A stretch of DNA of 64,000 nt. It comes from Oscillospiraceae bacterium (lineage in GTDB: Bacteria > Bacillota > Clostridia > Oscillospirales > Ruminococcaceae). This document shows positions 7,738 to 16,300 of the stretch, one piece after another. The stretch's first letter is position 1. Each line of letters starts with the position of its first letter. The notes under the pieces are model-generated. The model did no database searches, was not told the DNA's origin, and worked only from the letters and a program-made list of their open reading frames with translations. The stretch is taken from assembly GCA_017432285.1 (NCBI GenBank), contig JAFRJM010000025.1, positions 1 through 64,000 of the forward strand, given 5' to 3'. The translations under genes were made by a program, and so were the position numbers.

Positions 7738-10518
7738 TTATCCAAGAATTGCAGCACATCTTGGGCATAGTGTCGGATGCTTCGGATCTGTTCCGACATT
7801 TCTGTCGTAATGCCAGCATCTCTCGCATTTACCGCCTTCTGCTTTTGCTACATCAACAGTAAATCCGTCACCCTGGAATTCTCCATTTCCTTCCTTAGTA
7901 AGCACTACTTCAGAAGCAATGAATACTGTAGGAAGATCTTCCAATACATCAGCAAGGAATTCGTACTTCTCCCCGTCAGCATGAAGAGTGACAGTAGCAT
8001 CAAGGTTGGAGCCGATCGTCTTCTCTACCCTGGCATTCTCAGTTGCTTTCATGACATCGGATCTAATGCCAAGGATAGCATTCCATTTCTCTTTCAGACT
8101 GTCATTGAAATCAACATCCACAGCTGAAGGCATATCGTTCAGCAATACAGCTTCTTTGTTGAATTCTTTTCCAAGAGGCATCATCTTCCAGATCTCATCG
8201 CTAGTGAAACACAAGACAGGGGCAAGAAGTCTGGTAATTGCAGAAAGGATATAATACATAGCCGTCTGAACTGCACGTCTTGATTCACTGTCAGGAGCTT
8301 CAACGTAAAGACGATCTTTGACGATGTCAAGATATACGTTGGAAAGATCCACTACACAGTAACTGTGAACTGCCCTGTAAACATCATTGAACTCGTAGTT
8401 GTCATATGCATTAAGGGAAGTCTCAATGACCTCGTTCAGTCTGTTGAGAGCCCACAGATCAAGTTCCTGAAGCTTATCAAAAGCAACACAATCCTTGTCC
8501 GGATCGAAATCATAAAGGTTGCCCAGCATGAATCTTGCTGTGTTGCGGACTTTACGGTAAGAGTCTGAAAGCTGTTTCAGCACTTCATGTGACAGCTTTA
8601 CATCAGCATGATAATCGCAAGAGGCAAACAGCAGCCTAAGGATATCAGCACCGTACTGCTTTGTAACTTCCTGCGGTTCAATGCCATTGCCAAGCGACTT
8701 GGACATCTTCTTGCCCTGATCGTCAACTGTCCATCCATGGCTGAGGACGCCCTTATATGGAGCTCTACCAAAACATGCTACAGATGTGAGCAGAGACGAC
8801 TGGAACCATCCGCGGTACTGGTCTCCGCCCTCAAGATAAAGATCACATGGCCATACCTGTTCCGGACGTTTCTGAAGAACTGCGACATGGGAAGAACCTG
8901 AATCGAACCAGACATCCATGATGTCCTGTTCTTTGGTAAACTCTGTTCCGCCACAATATTTGCAAGTGGTTCCTTCAGGCAGAATCTCATCCGCTTCCTT
9001 CTTGTACCAGGCATCAGAGCCTTCCTTTGCAAACAGCTGAGCAACAGCTTCGATGCTGTCATGATCAAACTGATACTTTCCACACTTCTTGCAATAAAAA
9101 GCCGGAATAGGAACGCCCCATGTACGCTGACGAGAGATGCACCAGTCTGTCCTGTCGAGGACCATCGATGTCATCCTGTCTCTGCCCCACTCAGGAATCC
9201 ATTTTACTTCGTTTATAGCCTTTACTGTGTCATCGGCAAATCCTTTGACTGAGCAGAACCACTGCTCTGTAGCACGGAACAGAACCGGCTCATGGCAGCG
9301 CCAGCAGTGCGGATACTGGTGTTTGATCTTTGAACTTGCGAACAAAGATTTCGTATCCTCGAGCTTCTTGAGGATCAGAGGAGTAGCCTCATCTGTGGTA
9401 AGTCCCATAAGATCCTCGCCTGCTTCTGCAGTCATCTTTCCATCGCTTCCAACAACGACGACCACCGGAAGATCATAGCGTTTGCACACTTCAAAGTCTT
9501 CCAAGCCGTGTCCAGATGCGTTGTGAACGCATCCTGTACCGGTGTCCATAGTGACATAGTCATCGATCATAACAACAGTGTCACGGTCCAGGAAAGGATG
9601 GTGGCTCTTTATATTCTCGAAAGCAGAACCTTTAGCCTGAAGAACTGTCTCGTAATCAGAGATATTCCCCGCCTTCATAGTCTCATCGACCAGTTCTGTA
9701 GCAAGCACATAATACTCATCACCAACTTTGACTACAGAATAATCGAAGTCCGGGTTAAGGCATATACCCTGGTTTCCAGGTATTGTCCATGTTGTAGTGG
9801 TCCAAATAAGGAAGTATGTCTTGTTCAAAGGCAAACCATGCTCAGCAAGGAATCCGTTGTCTGCGGTCGCAGGGAACCTCACATAGATGGAGATACACGG
9901 ATCGTCACTGTACTCGATCTCAGCCTCAGCAAGAGCTGTCCCGCAGTGAGAGCACCAGTACACAGGCTTAAGTCCCTTATAGATATAGCCTTTCTCAGCC
10001 ATGGTGCCGAATACACGGATCTGCTCAGCCTCAAAGTCCGCAGTCATGGTCTTGTAACTGTGATCATAATCACCGATACATCCAAGGCGTTTGAAACCTT
10101 TTGTCTGAATGTCGACATATTTCTGGGCATACTCGCGACAATGTTTTCTGATATCCAACTTTGTCATGGACTGTTTGTCCTCATTCAGCTGACGCATAAC
10201 GCGCAACTCAATAGGAAGTCCGTGAGTATCAAAACCCGGGACAAACGGAGAATAAAATCCGGACATGAGTTTGTAGCGGATAATAAAGTCCTTCAGGATC
10301 TTATTAAGCGCATGTCCGATATGAATATCACCATTTGCATAAGGAGGGCCATCGTGGAGAATAAATGTTTTTTTACCTTTATTCCTCTCCACAGCCTTCT
10401 CATAGATATGTTCATTCTCCCAAGCCTCTACAGAAAGAGGCTCCCGCTGCGCGAGTGAAGCGCGCATCGGGAATTCAGTCTTAGGAAGATTTAAAGTTTT
10501 GTTATAATCGACACCCAA
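7738..10518 (-). CDS. ileS: Isoleucyl-tRNA synthetase
   Basis: Class I aminoacyl-tRNA synthetase charging tRNA-Ile, with an editing domain that removes valine. Visible: N-terminal KTLNLPKTEFPMR, HIGH motif in DIHIGHALNK, CP1 editing region with TTTTWTIPGN, KMSKS in KKMSKSLGNG, and a C-terminal zinc ribbon CERCW...CPRC. 926 aa, bacterial type. The start is TTG: GAGGT lies 8-9 nt upstream and the N-terminus matches the family, with no suitable ATG nearby. No T-box element is seen in the short gap from divIVA, so control must come from the sepF promoter. Confidence 0.97.
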   Translation of the reverse strand: MGVDYNKTLNLPKTEFPMRASLAQREPLSVEAWENEHIYEKAVERNKGKKTFILHDGPPYANGDIHIGHALNKILKDFIIRYKLMSGFYSPFVPGFDTHGLPIELRVMRQLNEDKQSMTKLDIRKHCREYAQKYVDIQTKGFKRLGCIGDYDHSYKTMTADFEAEQIRVFGTMAEKGYIYKGLKPVYWCSHCGTALAEAEIEYSDDPCISIYVRFPATADNGFLAEHGLPLNKTYFLIWTTTTWTIPGNQGICLNPDFDYSVVKVGDEYYVLATELVDETMKAGNISDYETVLQAKGSAFENIKSHHPFLDRDTVVMIDDYVTMDTGTGCVHNASGHGLEDFEVCKRYDLPVVVVVGSDGKMTAEAGEDLMGLTTDEATPLILKKLEDTKSLFASSKIKHQYPHCWRCHEPVLFRATEQWFCSVKGFADDTVKAINEVKWIPEWGRDRMTSMVLDRTDWCISRQRTWGVPIPAFYCKKCGKYQFDHDSIEAVAQLFAKEGSDAWYKKEADEILPEGTTCKYCGGTEFTKEQDIMDVWFDSGSSHVAVLQKRPEQVWPCDLYLEGGDQYRGWFQSSLLTSVACFGRAPYKGVLSHGWTVDDQGKKMSKSLGNGIEPQEVTKQYGADILRLLFASCDYHADVKLSHEVLKQLSDSYRKVRNTARFMLGNLYDFDPDKDCVAFDKLQELDLWALNRLNEVIETSLNAYDNYEFNDVYRAVHSYCVVDLSNVYLDIVKDRLYVEAPDSESRRAVQTAMYYILSAITRLLAPVLCFTSDEIWKMMPLGKEFNKEAVLLNDMPSAVDVDFNDSLKEKWNAILGIRSDVMKATENARVEKTIGSNLDATVTLHADGEKYEFLADVLEDLPTVFIASEVVLTKEGNGEFQGDGFTVDVAKAEGGKCERCWHYDRNVGTDPKHPTLCPRCAAILG

Positions 10519-10539
10519 GATAATTTACCTCAATAACTC

Positions 10540-11346
10540 TTATTTATTTCCGAAATCAAACCTGTCGCCAAAGTCCAGGTTTCCGAAACGGGATTTTCTT
10601 TCTTCTACCGGCTTCTCCTCAACAGCATCCACTGTCGGAGCAAAATCGTCATATTTCAGCTCATCGACTGTTTCTTCAACTTCTGCCACAGCATCGTCGA
10701 CTTTCTCTTCTACAGTCTCAGCGGCCTCTTCTACAGCCTCAACAACTTCTTCTGCCGGCTCATATACATTCTCAACTACCGGTTCATCGACTGCAGGCTC
10801 CTCATATGCAGGTGCTTCAGGAGCTTCAGGCTCTTCATCATTCTCAAGATCGCTGGGCAGTGAATTCAGTACTGCCAGGTGAGATTTGTAGATGTCGAGA
10901 ACCTTATTCTTAAACTTAGCAACTTCCTGTTGCATACGGAGATAGTTCTGCTCCTCATTAACTACACGGCTGTTGGCACTCTCAAGAATCTTTTCAGCTT
11001 TCTGCTGAGCGTCTCTGATAAGGATCTCACTTGTCTGTCTGGCTTCACCAAGCAGGCTCTCTTTCATCTTCTCTGCATTAAGCAAAGCATTCTGAAGAAG
11101 TGTCTCCTGAGCGCGGTACTCTTCCAGCTTGTCGGCTATAACGAGCATCTTGCTCTCGAGCTCTTTCTTTTCTCTCTTTACATTCTCGAGCTCCACATCC
11201 TTTTCCTGGAGCATAGCTACTGTTTCAGTCTGGAAAGCGTCAAACTCGTTAGCAACTTTTTTCAGGAAAGCATCAACGTCTTCCATTGCGTAACCGCGTC
11301 TGACTGTCTCAAAAGAGGTAGAACGGATATCTTTCGATGTTAACAT
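10540..11346 (-). CDS. divIVA: Cell division initiation protein DivIVA
   Basis: Curvature-sensing coiled-coil protein recruited to septa and poles. The N-terminal lipid-binding domain is clear (DIRSTSFETVRRGYAMEDVDAFL, i.e. residues 6-28), followed by coiled coil to about residue 165. The C-terminal ~100 residues are acidic and rich in Glu, Val, Ala and Pro, unlike the short B. subtilis tail, and end with RFGNLDFGDRFDFG. Lies between sepF and ileS, the classical gene order. Confidence 0.93.
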   Translation of the reverse strand: MLTSKDIRSTSFETVRRGYAMEDVDAFLKKVANEFDAFQTETVAMLQEKDVELENVKREKKELESKMLVIADKLEEYRAQETLLQNALLNAEKMKESLLGEARQTSEILIRDAQQKAEKILESANSRVVNEEQNYLRMQQEVAKFKNKVLDIYKSHLAVLNSLPSDLENDEEPEAPEAPAYEEPAVDEPVVENVYEPAEEVVEAVEEAAETVEEKVDDAVAEVEETVDELKYDDFAPTVDAVEEKPVEERKSRFGNLDFGDRFDFGNK

Positions 11347-11377
11347 TTTTATATCTCCTCGTCCGATTTTTTATTGA

Positions 11378-11830
11378 TTAAAAGTAGACACCGCTGTTCT
11401 CAAGCTCGTCCAAAATATCTCCAACAACGCCTACGTTGTATGGAGTAATGATGAATGTGCTATTCGCAACACGCTTGATCTGGCCATCGATCGCATATGC
11501 TACACCGCTGAGGAAATCCAGAAGGCGTCTTGAAACTTCCTTGTTGGTGGATTCAAGGTTCAGAACAACCGTACGGCGGTTGATCAAGTGGTCCGCAACA
11601 ATACTTCCGTCCGCATATGCTTCCGGTTTTACCAGCACCACTTCCAACTGAGTGGTAGCATTTATGTTGACGATCTTATCGTTCTTCTTGTCGGAACGAT
11701 CATCATATTTTCTTGATTTTCTCTCCTGAGGCTGCGGTTCTGTATCAGAATCATACTCATGAAGATCATCAGGTGTATTGTCAAGTTCGTCCTGATCAAA
11801 GCCAAAAAAATCTTTAATCTTCTCTAACAT
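11378..11830 (-). CDS. sepF: Cell division protein SepF
   Basis: FtsZ-binding membrane anchor of the Z-ring. The N-terminal amphipathic helix (MLEKIKDFFGF) and the C-terminal SepF core are present: VLVKPEAY, a long VVLNLES strand, DFLSGVAYAIDG and FIITPYNV. A charged linker joins them. The frame opens at a GTG at 11833, but GGAGG is placed 6 nt before ATG 11830, which gives the canonical amphipathic N-terminus (150 aa). First gene of the sepF-divIVA-ileS-lspA-rluD operon. Confidence 0.93.
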   Translation of the reverse strand: MLEKIKDFFGFDQDELDNTPDDLHEYDSDTEPQPQERKSRKYDDRSDKKNDKIVNINATTQLEVVLVKPEAYADGSIVADHLINRRTVVLNLESTNKEVSRRLLDFLSGVAYAIDGQIKRVANSTFIITPYNVGVVGDILDELENSGVYF

Positions 11831-11864
11831 CACATTCCTCCTAATAAGCCATTAAACTCTTATA

Positions 11865-11893
11865 ATTATCTTATTTTTTACATCTAAAGTCAA
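11865..11893 (-). promoter_or_regulatory. Sigma-A promoter of the sepF operon
   Basis: On the minus strand, TTGACT (11888-11893), 17-nt spacer, GATAAT (11865-11870), about 35 nt upstream of the sepF start. Confidence 0.7.
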
Positions 11894-11974
11894 CAAATAT
11901 GGTCCTGCGTCGACAACTTTCTCGCAATTCTTTTTTTACCTTTTTCCCGCTATTTCCTCTTTGTTTTTTGCACC

Positions 11975-12000
11975 AAAAAAAGTGCCCTGCATCAGGCACT
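11975..12000 (-). terminator. Terminator downstream of tRNA-Pro
   Basis: On the minus strand AGTGCC / GGCACT with an 8-nt loop, followed by a run of seven T. It separates the tRNA unit from the sepF promoter. Confidence 0.8.
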
Positions 12001-12008
12001 TTCTCCGG

Positions 12009-12085
12009 TGGTCGGAGTGGCGGGATTCGAACCCGCGGCCTCTTGGTCCCGAACCAAGCACTCTACCAAACTGAGCCACACCCCG
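12009..12085 (-). tRNA. tRNA-Pro(CGG)
   Basis: Cloverleaf on the minus strand: acceptor CGGGGTG paired with CACTCCG, D-arm with GGTAGAG, anticodon stem CTTGG/CCAAG with loop TTCGGGA (anticodon CGG), T-arm with GGTTCGAATCC, encoded CCA at 12009-12011. Confidence 0.96.
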
Positions 12086-12120
12086 AAAAATTAAGCCATT
12101 GGATGTGGCATCCAACGGCT
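12085..12120 (-). terminator. Hairpin between tRNA-Gln and tRNA-Pro
   Basis: Arms 12094-12105 and 12109-12120 (AGCCxTTGGATG / CATCCAAxGGCT, one mismatch) followed on the minus strand by TTAATTTTTC. It could terminate tRNA-Gln transcripts partially or act as a processing stem; no separate promoter for tRNA-Pro is visible. Confidence 0.55.
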
Positions 12121-12124
12121 AAGT

Positions 12125-12198
12125 TGGTAGCGGAAGAAGGATTCGAACCCTCACAAACAGAGTCAGAGTCTGTCGTGCTACCTTTACACAATTCCGCT
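12125..12198 (-). tRNA. tRNA-Gln(CTG)
   Basis: Minus-strand cloverleaf: acceptor AGCGGAA/TTCCGCT, D-arm AGGTAGCA, anticodon stem ACAGA/TCTGT with loop CTCTGAC (anticodon CTG, codon CAG), T-loop GGTTCGAATCC, discriminator A and encoded CCA at 12125-12127. Confidence 0.95.
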
Positions 12199-12209
12199 TC
12201 ACGTCCGCT

Positions 12210-12239
12210 ATTCTATACTGTTTCAATCCTGTTTGTCAA
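12210..12239 (-). promoter_or_regulatory. Promoter of the tRNA-Gln/tRNA-Pro unit
   Basis: TTGACA (12234-12239), 18-nt spacer, TAGAAT (12210-12215) on the minus strand, 11 nt before the tRNA-Gln 5' end. Confidence 0.7.
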
Positions 12240-12298
12240 GTGAAGAATTAAAAACAATCCCTCACCATTTATGCATATTATTTGTTGCAAACTTCTGT

Positions 12299-12326
12299 TT
12301 GCATTTTCAATCTTTCCATTTATAAT
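12299..12326 (+). promoter_or_regulatory. Promoter of the PC4/HD gene pair
   Basis: TTGCAT (12299-12304), 16-nt spacer and a perfect TATAAT (12321-12326), about 50 nt upstream of the PC4-family start. Divergent from the tRNA promoter. Confidence 0.6.
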
Positions 12327-12376
12327 AGGGTATACTTGAGAGCAAACTCGAAGAAATACACTAATTTGGAGGAATC

Positions 12377-12598
12377 ATGGCAGAATTCACATATGAAATC
12401 CAGGAGCAGATCGGTGTTCTTTCACAAAACACGAATGGATGGTCCCGTCAGATCAACAAGATCAGCTGGAACGGCAGAGAGCCAAAATTTGATATCCGCG
12501 ACTGGGCTCCCAACAACGAAAAGATGGGAAAAGGCATCTCCCTCTCCATGGAAGAGCTGCAGATACTGAAAGACATCCTTAACTCAATGGATATTTGA
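12377..12598 (+). CDS. PC4/YdbC-family single-stranded nucleic acid-binding protein
   Basis: 73-residue protein matching the bacterial YdbC branch of the PC4 (transcriptional coactivator p15) family: an N-terminal beta-rich part with GWSRQINKISWNGREPKFDIRDW, then MGKGISLSMEELQILKDIL forming the C-terminal helix. Family members dimerise and bind single-stranded DNA; the physiological role in Firmicutes is not established. A strong GGAGG precedes the ATG. Eight nucleotides separate it from the HD-domain gene, so they are probably co-translated. Confidence 0.8.
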   Translation: MAEFTYEIQEQIGVLSQNTNGWSRQINKISWNGREPKFDIRDWAPNNEKMGKGISLSMEELQILKDILNSMDI

Positions 12599-12605
12599 TA
12601 CAGTT

Positions 12606-13187
12606 ATGATCATCACTGAAAACCACGAAAGATTTATCAATATTTTCGATCAGTATATCCATCGTGACGGAGCAGCTGCACTGCTGGACTGGATGGAGAA
12701 GCGGACCGACTTTTTTGAGGCTCCCGCCAGCACCAAATTTCATGGTGCCTGCAAAGAGGGCTTGCTTATCCATTCCCTGAACGTCTATGACATACTTAAG
12801 AAGAGGAACGACATAGAGAAAACAGATTCTGATGAAACTATCGCTATCTGTGCGCTTTTGCATGACCTGTGCAAAACCAACTTTTACAAAGAAACGACCA
12901 GAAATGTGAAAAATGCATCCGGGCAGTGGGAACAGGTGCCCTACTACAGCATAGAGGATCAGTTTCCCTACGGTCACGGAGAAAAATCCGTATATCTGAT
13001 CGAACGTTTTATGCGACTCAAACCGTATGAGGCGATAGCCATTCGCTGGCACATGGGCGGTTTTGACGACAACGCCCGTGTCGGAGGGTATAATGTAGCC
13101 AATACGTTTTCCAGGTATCCCCTAGCAGTAAAGCTTCATCTTGCAGACCTTGAAGCCACTTATCTGGTCGAAGGCGGAAACAATTAG
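12606..13187 (+). CDS. HD-domain protein (putative metal-dependent phosphohydrolase)
   Basis: 193 aa. HD-superfamily motifs in order: H in EGLLIHSLNVYD (about residue 58), the HD pair in CALLHDLCK (about 82-83), a second HGEKS histidine (about 123), and RWHMG (about 148), then a terminal D in LADLEA. This is the nucleotide- or nucleic-acid-acting HD fold; the substrate is unknown. It follows the PC4-like gene and ends before a terminator. Confidence 0.75.
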   Translation: MIITENHERFINIFDQYIHRDGAAALLDWMEKRTDFFEAPASTKFHGACKEGLLIHSLNVYDILKKRNDIEKTDSDETIAICALLHDLCKTNFYKETTRNVKNASGQWEQVPYYSIEDQFPYGHGEKSVYLIERFMRLKPYEAIAIRWHMGGFDDNARVGGYNVANTFSRYPLAVKLHLADLEATYLVEGGNN

Positions 13188-13209
13188 GATATCAATGATA
13201 AATAAACGA

Positions 13210-13253
13210 CCTCCAAAGGATCATTATCAAAAATCCTTTTGGAGGTTTATTTA
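13210..13253 (+). terminator. Terminator after the HD-domain gene
   Basis: CCTCCAAAGGAT pairs with ATCCTTTTGGAGG (one bulged base), 11-nt loop, followed by TTTATTTAT. Confidence 0.75.
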
Positions 13254-13266
13254 TGCCTTAAAATTC

Positions 13267-13306
13267 AAAAGATCTGATCCATGTTATCTATGTGATCAGA
13301 TCTTTT
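13267..13306 (-). terminator. Bidirectional 13-bp terminator hairpin
   Basis: Perfect inverted repeat AAAAGATCTGATC / GATCAGATCTTTT with a 14-nt loop, immediately after the stop of the giant coiled-coil gene on the minus strand. T-runs lie on both sides, so it can also back up termination from the plus strand. Confidence 0.75.
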
Positions 13307-13309
13307 TCT

Positions 13310-16300
13310 TTATCCCTGTTTCTCTTCGTCTTCCTTGCGGTACGCTATCTCAACGCCTGCGCTCTTGTTCTGGTTGTTGTAAGAAACATATCCCAGTCTG
13401 CTTTCAAGCTCGCTGACGTATTGACGGAGAGCTATGATCTCGTTGTCACGCTGAGACAGAGAGATGTCTCTTCTGACAACTTCACCATTCAGCGTATTGA
13501 TCCTAAGTTCATACTCGAGGACTTTGTGACGGGCATCGTTGATTTCCTGCTTGGTCTGATTCATGATAGCATCACGTCTTCGCAGTTCAGCAACAGCATC
13601 GTTGTAACGTTTGACAACGCTCTGCATGATCTGACCCTTCTCATCGACTTCAGCCTGCAGCTCCTGATTCCGTTTATGCATGTTCATGACATACTCACGG
13701 ATCTGAGCCACCTGATCCTGGAATCCCTGGTTCTGCTCGTCGAGCTGCTGCCTCAGACTGGAAACAGTTTCATTCAGACCATCTATCTCGCTCTGATGCT
13801 CTTTTTCAAGCTTTGCGATACTCGACTTGTACTGTTCGTACTGCCTCTGCAGTCTCTTCTGAAGATCCTTCTTGTCTGACTCGCTTGTCTGTGCCTGCTC
13901 GGCAAGACCGCGTTTCGTTTCTTCGATTATCTCCTGAGCCCTGGACTGCTCCGCTTCAAGTTTTTCTCTCCACTCCTGATCGCTCTGTTCGCGTAGTCTC
14001 TTCTCCTCGTTATACTGCTCCTCAATTGTGGATACAGTATTCTCGAACTCTATCTTCTTATCGCGATACTGCTTCAGGATATTGATCAGTTCCTTGTCAC
14101 GGCGGTCGATCTCCGAATCATATTTCTTTTGAAGATCGGCAATATTTGCTTTATAACCTTCGATCTCCTCCTGATACTTGTACAGTTCATCCTGGTTCGC
14201 ATTGTGCTCGCCGCGGACAGATACCAGACTGTTCTCCAGATCAGAAATGCGGGATTGGTATCTTTCCACTTCTTCGCGGTATTCCTGAAGTTTGGATATG
14301 CTCAGTGCACGGAGATCCTTTTCAGACTGATACTTCTGCTCCAGTTCGGAAACATTCTTTTCAAAATCGACTATCTTAGCAGCATACTCTTTCTGCATCT
14401 GAGTTATGTTGCTGTCCTGCTGTTCCCTGCTGAGCTGATATGCTTTCTGGAGTTCTGCTATCTGCTGCTGATACTGCTCAACTTCAGAGTCATACTCCAG
14501 TCTTATCTGAGCAATACTCTGCTGTGCAGCGATCTGATCGTCCTCGTTCTTCTTTCTCAAAGTGTCGAGATCAGACTGGATCTGCTCGATCTCCTGAGAA
14601 TGATGAGCACTCAATGTACGAACGTTCTCGGCGTGCTTATCTTTTTCCGCTTCTATTTCTTCACGAAGATTCTCGACTTCAGCAACATATTTGCTCAGGA
14701 TCTGCTGATGCTTACTCTCGCTCTCTTTTACTCGTTTCTCCGCGGATACAGATTCTTCTTCGACCTGTCTCTGAAGCTCTGTGATCCCCTTTTGGAAATT
14801 GTCGATCTCTTCCTGATGCTGCTGCTTTAGCAGTTCAAGCTGTCTCTCATGATCCTCTTGATCCTGTTTCTGCTGCGCTTCCAGAAGAGTGAGAGCATCT
14901 TCATATTTGCCGATCTCTTCTTTATATGCTTTCAGCTCCTGTATGCTGTGTTCATACAGAGTGATCTCCTCGTTATACTTTCTCTCCAAATCAGAGATGC
15001 TGTTTTCGTATCTTACGATTTCAGAAGCAGAGTTCTGCCTGATCTGAGCCAATACTCTATCCCTGTCGGAAAGTTCATTCTCATATTCTGTGCGCAGATC
15101 CTCAAGATTCTTCTCTGCATTCAGATACTTCTCTTTATACTCCTCAAGACTCTGAATTATGGAGGAATTCTCCTGATTCTCCTGGGAATACCGGTCTTTC
15201 AGTATCGAGATCTCATTCTCGAACGCATCTACCTTGGCCTGATGCTCTGAAGTAATACGATCAAGTTCTTTCTGCTTTTCCTCACGCTCTGCCACTAACT
15301 GATTCCGGGCGTTTTCAATCTCTGATGTGTATCCCGATATTTCAGTCTCATATTTGTCCGAAAGAGAGCGGATATCTTCTTCGTGCTCTCTCTGGAGAAA
15401 TACGATTTTTTCTCTGTTCTCCGCTTCGAGTCTGCCTACTTCCTCCAGGCGTTTCTGTTCAGCCAGAGTAAGTTCTTCCTGAAGTTTCTTTTCGGCTTGT
15501 TCTGCTTCCTCACGACGTTTTTGTTCAGCCAGGCCAAGTTCTTCCTGAAGTTTCTTTTCGGCTTGTTCTGCTTCCTCACGACGTTTTTGTTCAGCCAGGC
15601 CAAGTTCTTCCTGAAGCTTTCTTTCAGCCTGTTCCACTTCCTCACGGCGTTTCTGTTCAGCCAGAGTAAGTTCTTCCTGAAGTCTCTTCCCCGCCTGCTC
15701 ACTTTCTTCGCGGCGTTTCCGCTCAAGATCTATCTGCTCACGGCTCTGCTGCTCCAACTGAATAAGTTTTTCATCATTTGTGCTCTGGATCTCATCAGCG
15801 TTGCGGGTGAATGAATCCCTGAGAGCTTTGATCTCTGTCTCGTACTCTTCTTTCCTTTTATCGAGCACCGATTGGAGCAAGGATATCCTCTGCTCATATT
15901 CATCCTGCTTCTGACGGATCTCCTCAGCTGCAGCGTTGCTCTCAGCAAGAGACTGCCTGAGTACTTCTATCTCTTGTTCTTTTTCTTTTGAGTAATTATC
16001 TGCACCGGACAGCAATTCCTTTTGCTCTTCGAGCTGAGCTTTGAGAAAATCTATCACATTTGCATTGTTCTCGACACGCTGCTCATATTTTGTGCGCTCG
16101 AGTATCATCTCGCTTTCCAGCGCCGCTATCTGAGAAGCCAGATCATCGATCTGATCTTTCTGATTGATCTTTTCCTGAGTAAGAGTCTTGATCCGGTTTT
16201 CTAATTTTGAGAATTCTCCCTGAGTAAGATCGAGATTCTCCTGCTTGAGCTGTTCAATCTCCTGCTGACTCTTTTCAGCAGCAGCAAGAAGTCTGTTTAT

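Noticed and set aside
9508-10458. 316-codon plus-strand open frame
   Set aside because: Lies wholly antisense to ileS, which has complete motifs; no recognisable protein features.
10519-10539. T-box riboswitch for ileS
   Set aside because: Only 21 nt separate divIVA and ileS, and no T-box sequence or leader is visible upstream of sepF either.
14129-14830. Long plus-strand frames over the coiled-coil gene (also 15383-15814 and 13292-13879)
   Set aside because: Antisense to the giant coiled-coil gene; they are open because its codons for Glu, Gln and Lys give Leu- and Phe-rich frames on the opposite strand.
15451-15714. CRISPR-like spaced repeats
   Set aside because: Units are directly adjacent with no unique spacers, and encode protein repeats; the 36-bp units at 62375 are rejected for the same reason.
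15436-15726. 96-codon minus-strand frame with Lys/Arg-rich repeats
   Set aside because: Alternative frame of the same 66-bp repeats; an artefact of repetition.
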